Positions 44,293-54,952 of a DNA stretch of 64,000 nt are shown piece by piece (the first letter of the stretch is position 1; each line of letters opens with the position of its first letter). The stretch covers positions 1 to 64,000 of the forward strand of contig CANNIZ010000009.1 in the NCBI GenBank assembly GCA_947505245.1. Reading direction: 5' to 3'. The position numbers were made by a program, and so were the translations under genes. The notes under the pieces are model-generated. The model did no database searches, was not told the origin of the DNA, and saw only the letters and a list, made by a program, of their open reading frames with translations. This DNA comes from Pseudomonadota bacterium (GTDB lineage: Bacteria; Myxococcota_A; UBA796; GCA-2862545).

Positions 44293-45720
44293 CTAGCCCT
44301 TGACGGCCGCCACGAGCGCTTCCACCGACTTCTTCGCGTCGCCGAACAGCATCCGCGTATTATCCAAGAAGAACAACGGATTTTCGACGCCCGCGTAACC
44401 GGCGGCCATGCCACGCTTGCTGACGACCACGCGCTTGGCCTTCCAGACCTCGAGCACCGGCATGCCGTAGATCGGGCTCGACGGGTCATCGAGCGCGCCG
44501 GGGTTCACGATGTCGTTCGCGCCGATCACCAGGACCACGTCGGTGTTCGGGAAGTCGGCGTTCACGTGCTCCATCTCGAGCACGATGTCGTACGGCACGC
44601 CCGCCTCGGCGAGCAACACGTTCATGTGGCCTGGCAAGCGCCCGGCGACGGGGTGAATCGCGAACCGGACCTTGCAGCCTCGGGCTTTGAGCACCTTGCA
44701 GAGGTCGTGCACGGAGTTCTGCGCGCGGGCGACGGCCATGCCGTACCCAGGCACCACGACGACGCTCTTTGCTGCGCGAAGCTCCTCCGCGAGCTCCAGC
44801 GGCTTGATCTCGATGACGTCGCCCTGGGGCACCGCCTCGCCAGCGGGCTTCGCCGAGCTGTCGGTCCCGAAGCCGCCGAACACGACGTTCCAGATCGACC
44901 GGTTCATGGCGCGGCACATGATCGTGGAGAGGATGGCGCCAGACGACCCCACGAGGGCGCCCGTCACGATCAACAGGTCGTTTCCGAGCACAAAGCCCGA
45001 CGCCGCCGCGGCCCACCCGGAGTAGCTGTTGAGCAGCGACACGACGACGGGCATGTCGGCGCCGCCGATCGCCAGGACGAGGTGCACGCCGAGCGCGCAC
45101 GAGAGCACGGTGATCCCGAGCAACCAGACGATCCCCGTGGCGCCGTCCGCCTGCATCAGCGGCACCATCAACGCGAGGCACGAGACCGCGGTGACGAGGT
45201 TCAAAATATGGCGACCGGGCAGGAGCAGGGGCGAGCCGGAGAGGCGACCGGAAAGCTTTGCCCAGGCGACGATCGAGCCCGTCAGCGTGATCGCGCCGAC
45301 GGCGACGCCGATCCCGATCTCGACCAGGTACACGAGGTGCGCTGCACCTTCGAGCTTCTCGGTGTGGTGCGGGTGCAGGTACGAGGAGATGCCGACAAGC
45401 ACGGCGGCGAGGCCGACGAAGCTGTGAAGGATCGCTACCAGCTCGGGCATTCCCGTCATCTCGACGCGACGCGCGAGGGTGGCGCCGACCAGCGCGCCAA
45501 CGCCGACCGCCGCGACCAGGATCGCGAGTCCCGCCGTCTTCGCGCTGAGGTCGTCGCCCGCCCAGGCGATCGCGGTCACGACGACGGCGATGACCATGCC
45601 GATGATGCCGAACAGGTTCCCCTGCCGCGCCGTGGTCTGCTGCGAAAGCCCGCCGAGCGAGCGAATGAACAGGACGCCGGCTGAGAGGTAGGCCACCGTC
45701 AAAAGGCCTGGGGAAATCAA
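44293..45720 (-). CDS. pntB: NAD(P) transhydrogenase, beta subunit
   Basis: 475 residues from TTG 45720, overlapping the pntA stop (TTGA). Nine or so membrane helices fill residues 1-260 ('[20 protein letters not shown]', '[20 protein letters not shown]'). The C-terminal NADP(H)-binding domain III has '[20 protein letters not shown]', '[18 protein letters not shown]' and '[19 protein letters not shown]'. Together with PntA it couples hydride transfer between NAD(H) and NADP(H) to proton translocation across the inner membrane. Confidence 0.97.
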   Translation of the reverse strand: MISPGLLTVAYLSAGVLFIRSLGGLSQQTTARQGNLFGIIGMVIAVVVTAIAWAGDDLSAKTAGLAILVAAVGVGALVGATLARRVEMTGMPELVAILHSFVGLAAVLVGISSYLHPHHTEKLEGAAHLVYLVEIGIGVAVGAITLTGSIVAWAKLSGRLSGSPLLLPGRHILNLVTAVSCLALMVPLMQADGATGIVWLLGITVLSCALGVHLVLAIGGADMPVVVSLLNSYSGWAAAASGFVLGNDLLIVTGALVGSSGAILSTIMCRAMNRSIWNVVFGGFGTDSSAKPAGEAVPQGDVIEIKPLELAEELRAAKSVVVVPGYGMAVARAQNSVHDLCKVLKARGCKVRFAIHPVAGRLPGHMNVLLAEAGVPYDIVLEMEHVNADFPNTDVVLVIGANDIVNPGALDDPSSPIYGMPVLEVWKAKRVVVSKRGMAAGYAGVENPLFFLDNTRMLFGDAKKSVEALVAAVKG

Positions 45721-47336
45721 GACTCACCCCGATGGAACATCGCCAGCATTCGTTGCGTCACCAGGAACCCACCCGCGATGTTGATGGTTGCGACGAGCAC
45801 CGCGACCGCGCCGAGCACCGTCGCCGCGTCCATTCCCCCGCCGATCTGCAACATGCCGCCGACGACGATGATGCCGGAGATGGCGTTGGTCACGCTCATG
45901 AGCGGGGTGTGCAGCGCGGGAGTGACGCTCCACACGACCTGCCAGCCGATGAAGCAGGCGAGCACAAACACCGTGAAGTGCTGGAGGAAATCGGTCGGCG
46001 CGAACCGACCCAGGGCGAACAACACGGCGATGAGCACCAACCCGAACACGGTCTGGCCCCAGGCTGCCCGCGTGGGCACCATGATGTGCTGTTGCGCCGG
46101 CACCAGATCCTCCGGCGGAGGCGTGGCCTTCTTAGCCACAGGGGCGGGCTTGGCGACCGGCGCGGGCGCCGGCGCGGGCTCCTTCTTCGGCGGTGGCGGG
46201 AGGATTTCGCCCTTCTCCACAAGGAGAGCCGGCCGGATGACATCGTTCGCGTGATCGACGACAAACTTCTTGCCGCCGCCCATCTCCGCGAGGAGATTCA
46301 CAAGGTTCTGCGCAAAGAACTTGCTCGCGTGCCCCGCCATGCGCGACACGAGGTCCGTGTAGCCGACGATCTTCACGCCGTTGTGCACGTTGACCTCGTC
46401 CGGCACACACATCTCGCAGTTTCCGCCCTGCTCGGCCGCGAGGTCGATGATCACGCTGCCGGTCCGCATCGCCTCGACGATGTCGCGGGCGAGGAGGATC
46501 GGGGCTTTCGCGCCAGGCACGAGCGCCGTCGTGATGATGACGTCAACTTCGGCGGCCTGGGCCCGAAACAGCGCCATCTCGGCGGCGATGAACTCGGGCG
46601 ACATCACCTTCGCGTAGCCGCCCTGGCCTTCGCCGGACTCCTTGAAGTCCACCTCGAGGAAGGTGGCCCCCAGGCTCTCCACCTGCTCGCGGGCAGCGGC
46701 GCGCGTATCGAACGCGCGTACCTCCGCGCCCAGGGCTCGGGCGGCCGCGACCGCTGCGAGACCGGCGACGCCGCAGCCGATCACCATCACCTTGCCGGGT
46801 CGAGACGAGCCCGCCGCCGTGACGAGCGCGCCGAGCGGCCCTGGCAACGCCGCTGCGGCCTCGATGATCGCGCGGTAGCCCGCGAGGTTCGCCATGGACG
46901 ACAACACGTCCATCTTTTGTGCACGCGTGACGCGTGGAATGCGCTCCAGCGCGAGCGCGCCGGCCTTTCTCGCGGCGATGGATTCCAACACGCCGGGGTT
47001 GCGCTCGGGCTGCAACAGGCTGATCAGCAGAGACCCTTCGGCGAGGAGCGCGGCCTCACTCGCTGCCGGCGGCCTCACCTTGATCACGACGTCTGCGCCC
47101 CAGGCGACGTCAGCGCCGTCGATCACAGCCCCAACGGCTTCGTACGCCTGGTCGGTAAAGCCGGCGAGCGAGCCCGCTCCACGCTCCACCACCACGTCGA
47201 ATCCCATTTCCCGCAGCTTGCCCACCGACTCGGGCACCGCTGCGACGCGACGCTCGTATTTTGCGGTCTCCCGCGGCACGCCGATCCGGATGGTCCACCT
47301 CCTAGGCACCGGCAGGTATCGCAGAGCCGCCGCCAT
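45717..47336 (-). CDS. pntA: NAD(P) transhydrogenase, alpha subunit (single-chain PntA)
   Basis: 539 residues if started at ATG 47336. Domain I (NAD-binding) shows '[20 protein letters not shown]', '[20 protein letters not shown]' and 'EQGGNCEMC'. A Pro/Ala linker (about 385-425) is followed by three or four membrane helices. The family normally begins 'MRIG-PRE'; here AGGAGG (47303-47298) sits 6 nt before the ATC codon at 47291 that encodes the I of 'IRIGVPRE', so translation may begin there instead. pntB follows with a TTGA overlap. Confidence 0.95.
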   Translation of the reverse strand: MAAALRYLPVPRRWTIRIGVPRETAKYERRVAAVPESVGKLREMGFDVVVERGAGSLAGFTDQAYEAVGAVIDGADVAWGADVVIKVRPPAASEAALLAEGSLLISLLQPERNPGVLESIAARKAGALALERIPRVTRAQKMDVLSSMANLAGYRAIIEAAAALPGPLGALVTAAGSSRPGKVMVIGCGVAGLAAVAAARALGAEVRAFDTRAAAREQVESLGATFLEVDFKESGEGQGGYAKVMSPEFIAAEMALFRAQAAEVDVIITTALVPGAKAPILLARDIVEAMRTGSVIIDLAAEQGGNCEMCVPDEVNVHNGVKIVGYTDLVSRMAGHASKFFAQNLVNLLAEMGGGKKFVVDHANDVIRPALLVEKGEILPPPPKKEPAPAPAPVAKPAPVAKKATPPPEDLVPAQQHIMVPTRAAWGQTVFGLVLIAVLFALGRFAPTDFLQHFTVFVLACFIGWQVVWSVTPALHTPLMSVTNAISGIIVVGGMLQIGGGMDAATVLGAVAVLVATINIAGGFLVTQRMLAMFHRGES

Positions 47337-47501
47337 GGCACCTACGGCCGCAACGAAGGGGTTGTTCAGGTCTGCCCGCCACCATGGGCCAATTCTCTGA
47401 GTGTTGTGAACCGTTTGCGGCAGGGCGCGGTCATTTGCCAGTAGGCGCGCGGCCGTTCATGCTTAAACTAGGCGAGCCACCGAACCGGAACGGGAGGGGC
47501 G

Positions 47502-50500
47502 ATGAGCCGCAGAGAGGAAGCCCGGCCATTTTTTGATGAAGGGTCCGCGCTCCGTGAGAGCGGATCCCTCGACGAGGCCGTGCGCGCCTACCAGAAGGCG
47601 ATCTCGATCGACCCTACGTGGCCCGACGCCTGGGAGCGCCTCGCGGCCTGCCACGATCGCGCCGAGCGTCATACCGCGGCGGCCGATGCGTGGCGGGAAG
47701 CGCTGCGACTGGATGGAACACTCCACGAGCCGAAGGTCGGGCTCGCGGATTCGCTTCGCAAGGCACACTGCGGGCTCGCCGCCCTGGAGGCCTACGATCA
47801 AGCCCTCGCGTCGCGGGCCGACGATCCCCGAGCCATCGCCGGGCGGGGCGACACGCTGCTCCTCCTCGGCCAGGCAACCTCCGCGCTGCCGTGGTTCGAA
47901 CGCGCCCTGAAACAGCAGGGCGACCTCGTGTTCGCGATCCGCGGAAAGGCCGCCGCCCTGAACGCGCTCCATCGCTACAAGGACGCACTTCCGCTGTGGG
48001 ACGAGGTGCTCGCGCTCCAGGCGCACTCGCGGTCGGCCCAGGTCGGACGCGCTCAAGCCGAGCACGGGCAACGCACGGAAGACCCGAGCCCCGCGCCGCC
48101 CCAGCCGAGCCTCCCCACGGGGACGGCCGAGCGCGCGACGCGCGAGCGGGACTGGGGGGTGGCGCTCAGCCGCGAGGGGCGGTTCGAAGAAGGAATCGCC
48201 GCGCTACGCGACGCCCTCGCGAAGGTTCCAAACGCGCTCGAATGGCACGAGGAGCTCGCCCAGGCGCAGTCGGACGCGGGCCGGCACGCAGACGCGGCGC
48301 TCGCGTGGGAGCGCATCGTGTCCGTCGATCCCGCCCGTGTGGCGGCCCACGTCGCGCTTGGAGCCGCGCGTCGACGCGGCGGCAACACGGACGGCGCGCT
48401 GCGCTCGTTTGACGCGGCGTTGGCCCTCGAACCGAACTCGGCCCACGCCCTGCTCGGAAAGTGCGAGCTCCTGCTCGAGCTCGGTCGGCCCGAGGAGGCG
48501 CTCGCCCTCGCCGAGGCCGCCGTCGCAGCGGCTCCCGACGCGGCCGGTCCAGCGCTCGCACGAACGGCCGCGCTCGTGGCGCTCGGCCGCGATCCGCAGC
48601 TCCCCGCAGTCACCGACCCGACGCAGCTCGCGCTGATCCCGCGGGGGCCCGACGCTCTGCCCGTCCTTACCCGCACCGGCGCGCTCGAGGACTCCGACGC
48701 GCGCCGAAGCGCTCGCAGGCTCGTCGAAGAGGGTCGCAACCTCCTCCAGGCGTCCAAGTACCGCGACGCTGCCGAGGCGTTCGCGCGGGCTGCAGCCGCA
48801 GACCCGGACTGGGCAATGCCGCACTTCCTGCTCGGCCTCGCGTACGAAGGGAGCCGTCAATACGCGCGCGCGGTGCGATCGTTCGACGACGCGCTCCAGC
48901 GCGACCCGATGCACCTGGACGCCGCCTGTCGAAAGGCCGACGCCCTCCGACGCAAACACGACTATTACGAGGCGCTTCAAGCCTACGACGCCGTGTTGTG
49001 GACGCATCCGGAGGAGCTCCGCGCGCTGCTCGGTCGCGCCGAGACGTTGCGTCTGCTCGGAAAGTTCGGGGACGCCGTGCGCTGGTACGATCGCGCGCTG
49101 CAGGTGCGTTCCGATCACCTGCCGGCGCTGGTCGGCAAGGCCGCGGCCCTGACCGCGCTGCGGCGGTTCGAGGAGGCCCGCGCGCTGTGGTCGCGGGCGT
49201 TGGAGCTCGATCCCCACGCGACGTACGCGCGGCGCGGCCTCGCGCACACGGAATCTGCCCTCCGGCCTGACGCGCCGGCCTCCAACGACAGCGTGTTCCG
49301 CGGCGAGATCCCCGACGAGGGCGACCGCCGGAACGTGTCGCGCGCCCCCACGGCCATCCGTCCACCGCCCGCGGAGCCCGGTTCCCCGCCGACCGTCGGC
49401 GACGCGAGCGCGAATTCGGACCGGCCGCAACCCGAAAACTCCGGACTGCCTTCGGCTCCACTCGACGGCACCCAGCTCGCGCGCGACGAGTTCGATCGCG
49501 GGCGGTCGTTCCACAAGGACCGGGACTATGTCGGCGCCGCAGCCTCGTTCCAACGCGCGCTCCAGCTCGATCCGTCCCTCTCCGAGGCCGCCTTCCGGCT
49601 CGGACTGACGCACGAAGACGATCGGCAGTTCCGAAAGGCGATCGAGGCCTATGAGAAGTGCCTCGAGATCAAGCCCGATCACGTGCAGGCGGCCTGCAAC
49701 ATCGGCGAGGCCCAGCGAAAGAACGAGCGCTACAAGGACGCGCTGAAGGCCTACGACCGCGCGCTTCGAATCAAGTCGGACTACCTCTACGCGCTCGCCG
49801 GACGGGGCGAGTCCATGCGGATGCTCGGCGACTACGAAGGCTCGCTCGCGTGGTTCGATCGCGCGCTGGCGGTCGGTCCGCGCCACGCCTTCGCGATTCA
49901 GGGCAAGGCGGCCGCGCTGAACGCGCTTCGTCGCTTCAAGGAAGCGCATCCGTTGTGGGAGAAGGCGCTCGAGATCGATGTCCGCAGCCAGTTCGCGCTC
50001 GACGGAAAAGCCTACTGCGAGTCCCAGCTCAAGAGCGCGAAACTCGACGAGAAGGAGGGTGCCGAGGAGCCCGAGACCGAGAGCACCACGCCCACGCTCG
50101 ACGAACAGGGTCGGGACCTCACCGCGCTCGCCCGCGCTGGAAAGCTCAACCGGGTCATCGGTCGCGCCTCCGAGATCCGCTCAGTGATGAAGACGCTTGT
50201 GCGCCGCCAGAAGGCCAACCCGCTGCTGCTCGGCGACCCCGGCGTCGGAAAGACCGCCGTGGTGGAAGGGGTCGCGCACCTCCTCGCGTCCGACAAGGCC
50301 CCCGAGCGCCTGAAGGGCGTACGAATCATCGAGCTGTCGATGGGCAGCCTCGTCGCCGGAACGAAGTACCGCGGCACGTTCGAGGAGCGCCTGAAGGCCA
50401 TCATCAAGGAGGCCAAGGCGAACCCCGGGATCATCCTGTTCATCGACGAGATCCACACCCTGGTCGGCGCGGGCCGCACCGAGGGCGGCTCGCTCGACGC

Positions 50501-51884
50501 GGCGAACATCCTCAAGCCCGCCCTGGCTCGCGGCGAGATCAACGTGATCGGCGCCACGACGATGGCCGAATACCGCAAGCACTTCGAGTCGGACTCCGCG
50601 TTGGAACGCCGGTTTCAGCCGATCAATATCGAAGAGCCCGGCATCGAAGACACCATCGAGCTGCTCCGCGAAGTGCAGAGCCTGTACGCCGAGCATCACA
50701 AGGTCACGATCGAAGACGAGGCCCTGGCGACGTGCGCGAAGCTGTCGGTGCGCTTCATGCCCGACCGCCGGTTGCCCGACAAGGCGCTCGATCTGCTCGA
50801 CGAAGCCTGCGCCGAGGCGAGCCTGTCCGGAAGCGGCCGCGTCGACGTCGACACCGTCGCGATGGTGCTTTCCGAGCGCACGAACATCGCCGTCGGCAAG
50901 CTCACCTCCAAGGAGCGCGAGCGAATCTCCCACACCGAGGACTCCCTCGGAGAGCGCGTCATCGGCCAGGACGAGGCGATCGGCCAGGTCGCGAACATCG
51001 TGCGACTGTCGCGTGCAGGCCTGCGTGACAGCAAGAAGCCGCGCGGCGTATTCCTGTTCGCAGGTGGTTCCGGCGTCGGCAAGACCGAGCTCGCCAAGTC
51101 GCTCGCCGACTTCTTGTTCCCCGAGGGGAACGCGTTGATCAAGATCGACATGAGCGAGTTCTCGGAAAAATTCACGTCGAGCCGGCTGCTCGGCGCGCCT
51201 CCTGGCTACGCCGGACACGGCGACGAAGGGCAACTCACAGGCCCGCTGCGCCGTCGGCCGTATGCCGTCGTCCTGTTGGACGAGTTCGAGAAGTGCCACC
51301 CCGACGTACAAACGATGTTCCTGTCGCTGTTCGACGAAGGCGTCGTCACGGACTCGGAAGGGCGTCGGGTCGAAGCGAAGGAGGCCTACTTCGTCATCAC
51401 CACCAACGCCGGGTCCGAGCTGTTGAAGCAGACGCGCGTGGGCTTCGGGGGCGGTTCCACCGACGAGATCCGCGCAGAGGTGCTCGATCGCATCCGCAAG
51501 CAGTTCAGGCCGGAGCTGCTCAATCGCGTGGACGACATCGTGTGGTTCCGCCCGCTCGACTCGAACGACCTGCTTCGAATCGCGCGCCTGAACCTCCACA
51601 GGCTCGCCGAACGCGCCGCCGCCGAAGGGGTGCACCTCTCGTGGGACGAGTCCGTCGAACGGCTCGTGATCGAGCACAAGCCCGACGCCACGTACGGGGC
51701 GCGACCCGTGTTGCGCGCCATCGATGACCTCGTCGCCGAGCCGCTCGGGCAGCTCCTGCTCCGCGAGGACGCCCCGGGGGATCGCTCCTACCGCGCCATC
51801 GTCGACCTCGGTGCGGTGCGGTTCGAACGCCAGAACCCGAACCAGGAACGCCCGGATCCGACGGAAGAGGCTGCGCGCGTTTGA
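47502..51884 (+). CDS. TPR-array fused to double-ring Clp-type AAA+ ATPase
   Basis: 1460 residues from ATG 47502, with GGGAGGGG upstream. Residues ~1-560 and ~640-850 consist of TPR units, separated by a Pro/Ser linker. Then follow two AAA+ modules of the ClpA/ClpC/ClpB class: D1 with 'GDPGVGKTAVVEGVAHLL' (about 910), 'FIDEIHTLVGAG' and 'GATTMAEYRKHFESDSALER'; D2 with 'GGSGVGKTELAKSLADFLF' (about 1187), 'LLDEFEKCHPDVQ' and 'ATYGARPVLRAIDDL'. The Clp N-domain and the ClpB middle coiled-coil are absent. It should unfold or remodel proteins bound by its TPR region. No ClpP-binding loop was found. The stop overlaps the next gene. Confidence 0.93.
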   Translation: MSRREEARPFFDEGSALRESGSLDEAVRAYQKAISIDPTWPDAWERLAACHDRAERHTAAADAWREALRLDGTLHEPKVGLADSLRKAHCGLAALEAYDQALASRADDPRAIAGRGDTLLLLGQATSALPWFERALKQQGDLVFAIRGKAAALNALHRYKDALPLWDEVLALQAHSRSAQVGRAQAEHGQRTEDPSPAPPQPSLPTGTAERATRERDWGVALSREGRFEEGIAALRDALAKVPNALEWHEELAQAQSDAGRHADAALAWERIVSVDPARVAAHVALGAARRRGGNTDGALRSFDAALALEPNSAHALLGKCELLLELGRPEEALALAEAAVAAAPDAAGPALARTAALVALGRDPQLPAVTDPTQLALIPRGPDALPVLTRTGALEDSDARRSARRLVEEGRNLLQASKYRDAAEAFARAAAADPDWAMPHFLLGLAYEGSRQYARAVRSFDDALQRDPMHLDAACRKADALRRKHDYYEALQAYDAVLWTHPEELRALLGRAETLRLLGKFGDAVRWYDRALQVRSDHLPALVGKAAALTALRRFEEARALWSRALELDPHATYARRGLAHTESALRPDAPASNDSVFRGEIPDEGDRRNVSRAPTAIRPPPAEPGSPPTVGDASANSDRPQPENSGLPSAPLDGTQLARDEFDRGRSFHKDRDYVGAAASFQRALQLDPSLSEAAFRLGLTHEDDRQFRKAIEAYEKCLEIKPDHVQAACNIGEAQRKNERYKDALKAYDRALRIKSDYLYALAGRGESMRMLGDYEGSLAWFDRALAVGPRHAFAIQGKAAALNALRRFKEAHPLWEKALEIDVRSQFALDGKAYCESQLKSAKLDEKEGAEEPETESTTPTLDEQGRDLTALARAGKLNRVIGRASEIRSVMKTLVRRQKANPLLLGDPGVGKTAVVEGVAHLLASDKAPERLKGVRIIELSMGSLVAGTKYRGTFEERLKAIIKEAKANPGIILFIDEIHTLVGAGRTEGGSLDAANILKPALARGEINVIGATTMAEYRKHFESDSALERRFQPINIEEPGIEDTIELLREVQSLYAEHHKVTIEDEALATCAKLSVRFMPDRRLPDKALDLLDEACAEASLSGSGRVDVDTVAMVLSERTNIAVGKLTSKERERISHTEDSLGERVIGQDEAIGQVANIVRLSRAGLRDSKKPRGVFLFAGGSGVGKTELAKSLADFLFPEGNALIKIDMSEFSEKFTSSRLLGAPPGYAGHGDEGQLTGPLRRRPYAVVLLDEFEKCHPDVQTMFLSLFDEGVVTDSEGRRVEAKEAYFVITTNAGSELLKQTRVGFGGGSTDEIRAEVLDRIRKQFRPELLNRVDDIVWFRPLDSNDLLRIARLNLHRLAERAAAEGVHLSWDESVERLVIEHKPDATYGARPVLRAIDDLVAEPLGQLLLREDAPGDRSYRAIVDLGAVRFERQNPNQERPDPTEEAARV

Positions 51885-52315
51885 ACCCGTTCGAAGCACC
51901 TGACACGGCAACCACGGAACCCACGCGGCCAGGCGTGGACGTACACGTCACTGTGGTGTCCGGCGGCCTGCTCGCCGTGGGCGTCGTCCTCGCAGGGCTC
52001 GGCCTGCTCCTCGCCGGCGGCGGCGTCCTTCTTGGCGCCGTCGTCCTGTTCGGCCCTGGTCTTCCGCAGAACCCCGACGACCCGCCGCAGATCGTGATGC
52101 CGATCGTCGCGTTCGGGGAGAGCCTGTTCTTCTTCATCCCCGCCGCCGCCTACCTCGCCGCGGCGTACGGCCTGTTCGCGCGAAAGACGTGGGGCTGGGT
52201 GCTCGCGATGTTGGGGTTCTCCCTGACGTTCGCAGGTTGTTGCGCGCCATTCGGAATCTACGGCTTCTACGCCCTCCTTCGCGAGGAGCCACGCCGGGCC
52301 TTCGGGCTGCTGTAG
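51881..52315 (+). CDS. Small integral membrane protein
   Basis: 144 residues from TTG 51881, overlapping the Clp-fusion stop (TTGA). After a soluble N-terminus (1-20) there are three or four hydrophobic helices: about 24-58 (probably two, rich in Gly/Val/Leu), 72-96 and 102-130, with a Pro-rich loop 'LPQNPDDPPQIV' between. No family is recognised. Translational coupling suggests that it anchors or is a substrate of the TPR-Clp protein. Confidence 0.6.
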   Translation: MNPFEAPDTATTEPTRPGVDVHVTVVSGGLLAVGVVLAGLGLLLAGGGVLLGAVVLFGPGLPQNPDDPPQIVMPIVAFGESLFFFIPAAAYLAAAYGLFARKTWGWVLAMLGFSLTFAGCCAPFGIYGFYALLREEPRRAFGLL

Positions 52316-52388
52316 GGGAGCCGCACCAAAAGCGGAGCATCGACGACGGCGCTCCTTCGGGTAAGATCTCGCCGTTCTGAGGAGACCG

Positions 52389-53846
52389 ATGCGGATCGCC
52401 CTGGCCCTTTCGCTGGTTCTAGGCTCGACCAACGCCCACGCTGGTGGCCCGACGGCCGGCGTGTACGTCGGACATTACTGGGTGGGGCCGGACGACCCGA
52501 TCAACGGTGACTTCACGGTCGTCCCGCGCGTTGGCTACCGTCCGATCCCCCTGCTGTCGCTCGAAGCCGAGATCGGCTTCCTGCAAGGCACCACCCGCAT
52601 CAACCACTACGTGTACGACGCGATCAACCCCCGCCTCGATGCCCTGTTGTTCATCCCCGGCGACTTCGGCAAAGCCGAGCCGTTCATCGCCGCCGGGCCC
52701 GGAATGTTTCGTCGCTACGTGCATCGCACCACGACCGGCGAGTCCGCCAGCCACTGCCCCGAGGGCGCCGAAGTCCCGACCCCGGACTGCGGCAACTACA
52801 AGAACCCCGACACCGACTTCCTGTTCAACGTCGGTCCCGGCGTCAATTACCGCCTCGGCGACCTCGTCTACCTGCGATCGGACTTCCGGTTTGTCGCCAC
52901 CGCAGGCACCGAGCCGCTCGGAACGCGCCCCGATCGCTTCACCGCGTGGGAATTCACGGTCGGCGTCGGATTCGGCGCTGGGCCCGCGCCCAAGGACACC
53001 GACGGTGACGGCCTCGTCGACAAGGTCGACGAGTGCATCGACGATCCCGAAGACTTCGACGAGTACGAAGACGACGACGGGTGTCCCGAGAAGGACAACG
53101 ACAAAGATGGCATCCTCGACGCGAAGGACAAGTGCCCGAACGACCCTGAAGACCGTGACGGCTTCGCCGACAAAGACGGCTGCCCGGAGGACGACAACGA
53201 CCGCGACACCGTGCTCGACGTGAAGGACGACTGCCCCAACGACTACGGCGACCCGGCGAACAACGGCTGCCCGTGGCCGCCCGAAGCCGACGTCTCCGAC
53301 CGCGATGGTGACGGCGTACCCGACGACGAAGACGCGTGTCCCGACGAGTTCGGGTCAGCGGCGACCCACGGCTGCCCTGATCGCGACGGCGATCGCGTGC
53401 CTGACAGCCGGGACGACTGCCCCGACACGCCAGGCGACCCTCGCGCCGATCCCGAAACGAGCAACGGCTGCCCGTCGCGCGTCGTGGTCACCCGAGAGAA
53501 GATCGTCATCCTCGAGAAGGTGTTCTTCGAGTTCAACAAGGCCGTGATCAAGAAGGAGTCGTACTCGCTCCTCGACGAAGTCGGCCTCGTCATCCTCGAT
53601 CACCCCGAGATCAAGTCCATCGAGGTCGCGGGGCACACGGACTCCGACGGCAACGACGCGTACAACCTGAAGCTCTCGCAGGCGCGCGCCGAGTCGGTGC
53701 GCAACTACCTGGAGGCGGCGGGCGTGGCGGGCGATCGGCTGGAGGCCCGAGGCTACGGCGAGACCGTCCCCATCGACACGAACGGGACCGAGACGGGCAA
53801 GGCCAACAACCGCCGCGTCGAGTTCGTCATCCTCGGGCGCGACTAA
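52389..53846 (+). CDS. OmpA-family outer-membrane protein with thrombospondin type-3 repeats
   Basis: 485 residues from ATG 52389 with GAGGAG upstream. Signal peptide ends at 'TNAHAG'. Residues ~20-195 form an outer-membrane beta-barrel ('YVGHYWVG', 'AWEFTVGVGFGAG'). Residues ~200-355 hold about six Asp-rich thrombospondin type-3 repeats ('DTDGDGLVDKVDECIDDPED', 'DNDKDGILDAKDKCPNDPED') that bind Ca. The C-terminal OmpA domain (about 360-485), with 'VEVAGHTDSDG'-like 'IEVAGHTDSDGNDAYNLKLS' and 'NNRRVEFVI', binds peptidoglycan. It links the outer membrane to the wall. Confidence 0.93.
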   Translation: MRIALALSLVLGSTNAHAGGPTAGVYVGHYWVGPDDPINGDFTVVPRVGYRPIPLLSLEAEIGFLQGTTRINHYVYDAINPRLDALLFIPGDFGKAEPFIAAGPGMFRRYVHRTTTGESASHCPEGAEVPTPDCGNYKNPDTDFLFNVGPGVNYRLGDLVYLRSDFRFVATAGTEPLGTRPDRFTAWEFTVGVGFGAGPAPKDTDGDGLVDKVDECIDDPEDFDEYEDDDGCPEKDNDKDGILDAKDKCPNDPEDRDGFADKDGCPEDDNDRDTVLDVKDDCPNDYGDPANNGCPWPPEADVSDRDGDGVPDDEDACPDEFGSAATHGCPDRDGDRVPDSRDDCPDTPGDPRADPETSNGCPSRVVVTREKIVILEKVFFEFNKAVIKKESYSLLDEVGLVILDHPEIKSIEVAGHTDSDGNDAYNLKLSQARAESVRNYLEAAGVAGDRLEARGYGETVPIDTNGTETGKANNRRVEFVILGRD

Positions 53847-54952
53847 CCGGCCTTCGCGAGCCGTGATTCGCCGTCGTGCTCCCAACACGCCTGCCGACGC
53901 GCCGCGAGCCAGCGCGCGATCGGCGCGTAGACGGCCGCGTCCGCGTCCTTGCCAAACAGCGCGTCGAGGTGCCCGAACCCCTCTGGCAACGGCAGCGAGG
54001 CAACCTCCCCGCCCCACTGCCCGACCAACGCCAGCGCCGCGTCCTCCGAACACAGCGCGTCGCCGGCCGAATACGCGACGAGCAGCGGCGCGCGCGCGTC
54101 CCGCGTCGCGGCGACGTAGTCGAACAGGCCGCTGCCATCCACGATCGACCCGTGGTCGTACCAGGCGGCGATCTGCCGGAGCAGCTCGACGCGCACACCG
54201 TCGGCCTCGTGCCACAACACGCCGCGCACCCGATCGCGCCCCTCGACCCATGGCGCCAACGCTGGTCCGAAGCGGTCGGAAGGCAGTCGCCACGCACCAG
54301 GGACGTGCGACAACACGCGCGCAAGACGCAACACCGCGCTTTCGGGGCCCTCGAAGCGAACCGGCGCGCACATCGCGACCACGCCCGCGAGGCCCTCCGC
54401 GCACACGCGCCCGGCGTGGGCGATGGCGACCTGACCGCCGAACCCGTGGCCGATCAAGAACACGCGCCGGTAGGCCGAATGCGCGCGCGCGACGTCGAGG
54501 GCCGCCGGCAGGTCCCGCTCGACGATGTCGTCGAAGCTCACTCCGGTGCGCACGGCGGGTGCGATCGCCTCCGAGTCACCGCGCCAGGTGGGAAGGTAGA
54601 CCGCGAAGCCCGCCGCCGAGAGGCGGGAGACCAGCGTAGCGCCAGCGCCGTAGCGGTACGCGTCCGGTGACAGGCCGAGGGCGTGCGCGAGCACGACGGG
54701 CTCGCCCGTTCCTCCGGCGGCGGGCGGCACGAACAGCACGGAGGCGCGCCAGCCATCGGACGCTTCGTAGGGGAGGTGCACCGCGGGGACCGGAGGAGCG
54801 CTCTCGATCCATCGCTCGCGGGCGGCAGGATTGCGGACGCGCCACACAAGTTGGGCGGTGATCTCGACGGCGCGTTCAAGAATTTGCGCCGCCGAGGCTC
54901 GGGCGGGTGGTCTAGATTCGGTGCGTTTTATTGATGGGAGGAGCGGACTCAT
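53843..54952 (-). CDS. Alpha/beta-hydrolase-fold protein lacking the nucleophile (PhaC-like)
   Basis: About 369 residues from ATG 54952; the frame runs to 55114, but that extension looks non-coding. The fold resembles PHA-synthase/depolymerase-type hydrolases: 'VVLAHALGLSPDAYRYG', 'YLPTWRGDSEAIAP' and 'VFLIGHGFGGQVAIAHAGRV'. The nucleophile elbow reads G-H-G-F-G-G: the expected Ser or Cys is Gly. The acid ('AYSAGDALCSED') and His ('GFGHLDALFG') are kept. It is either inactive or works by another mechanism. It ends 4 bp inside the convergent OmpA gene's 3' end. Confidence 0.75.
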   Translation of the reverse strand: MSPLLPSIKRTESRPPARASAAQILERAVEITAQLVWRVRNPAARERWIESAPPVPAVHLPYEASDGWRASVLFVPPAAGGTGEPVVLAHALGLSPDAYRYGAGATLVSRLSAAGFAVYLPTWRGDSEAIAPAVRTGVSFDDIVERDLPAALDVARAHSAYRRVFLIGHGFGGQVAIAHAGRVCAEGLAGVVAMCAPVRFEGPESAVLRLARVLSHVPGAWRLPSDRFGPALAPWVEGRDRVRGVLWHEADGVRVELLRQIAAWYDHGSIVDGSGLFDYVAATRDARAPLLVAYSAGDALCSEDAALALVGQWGGEVASLPLPEGFGHLDALFGKDADAAVYAPIARWLAARRQACWEHDGESRLAKAG

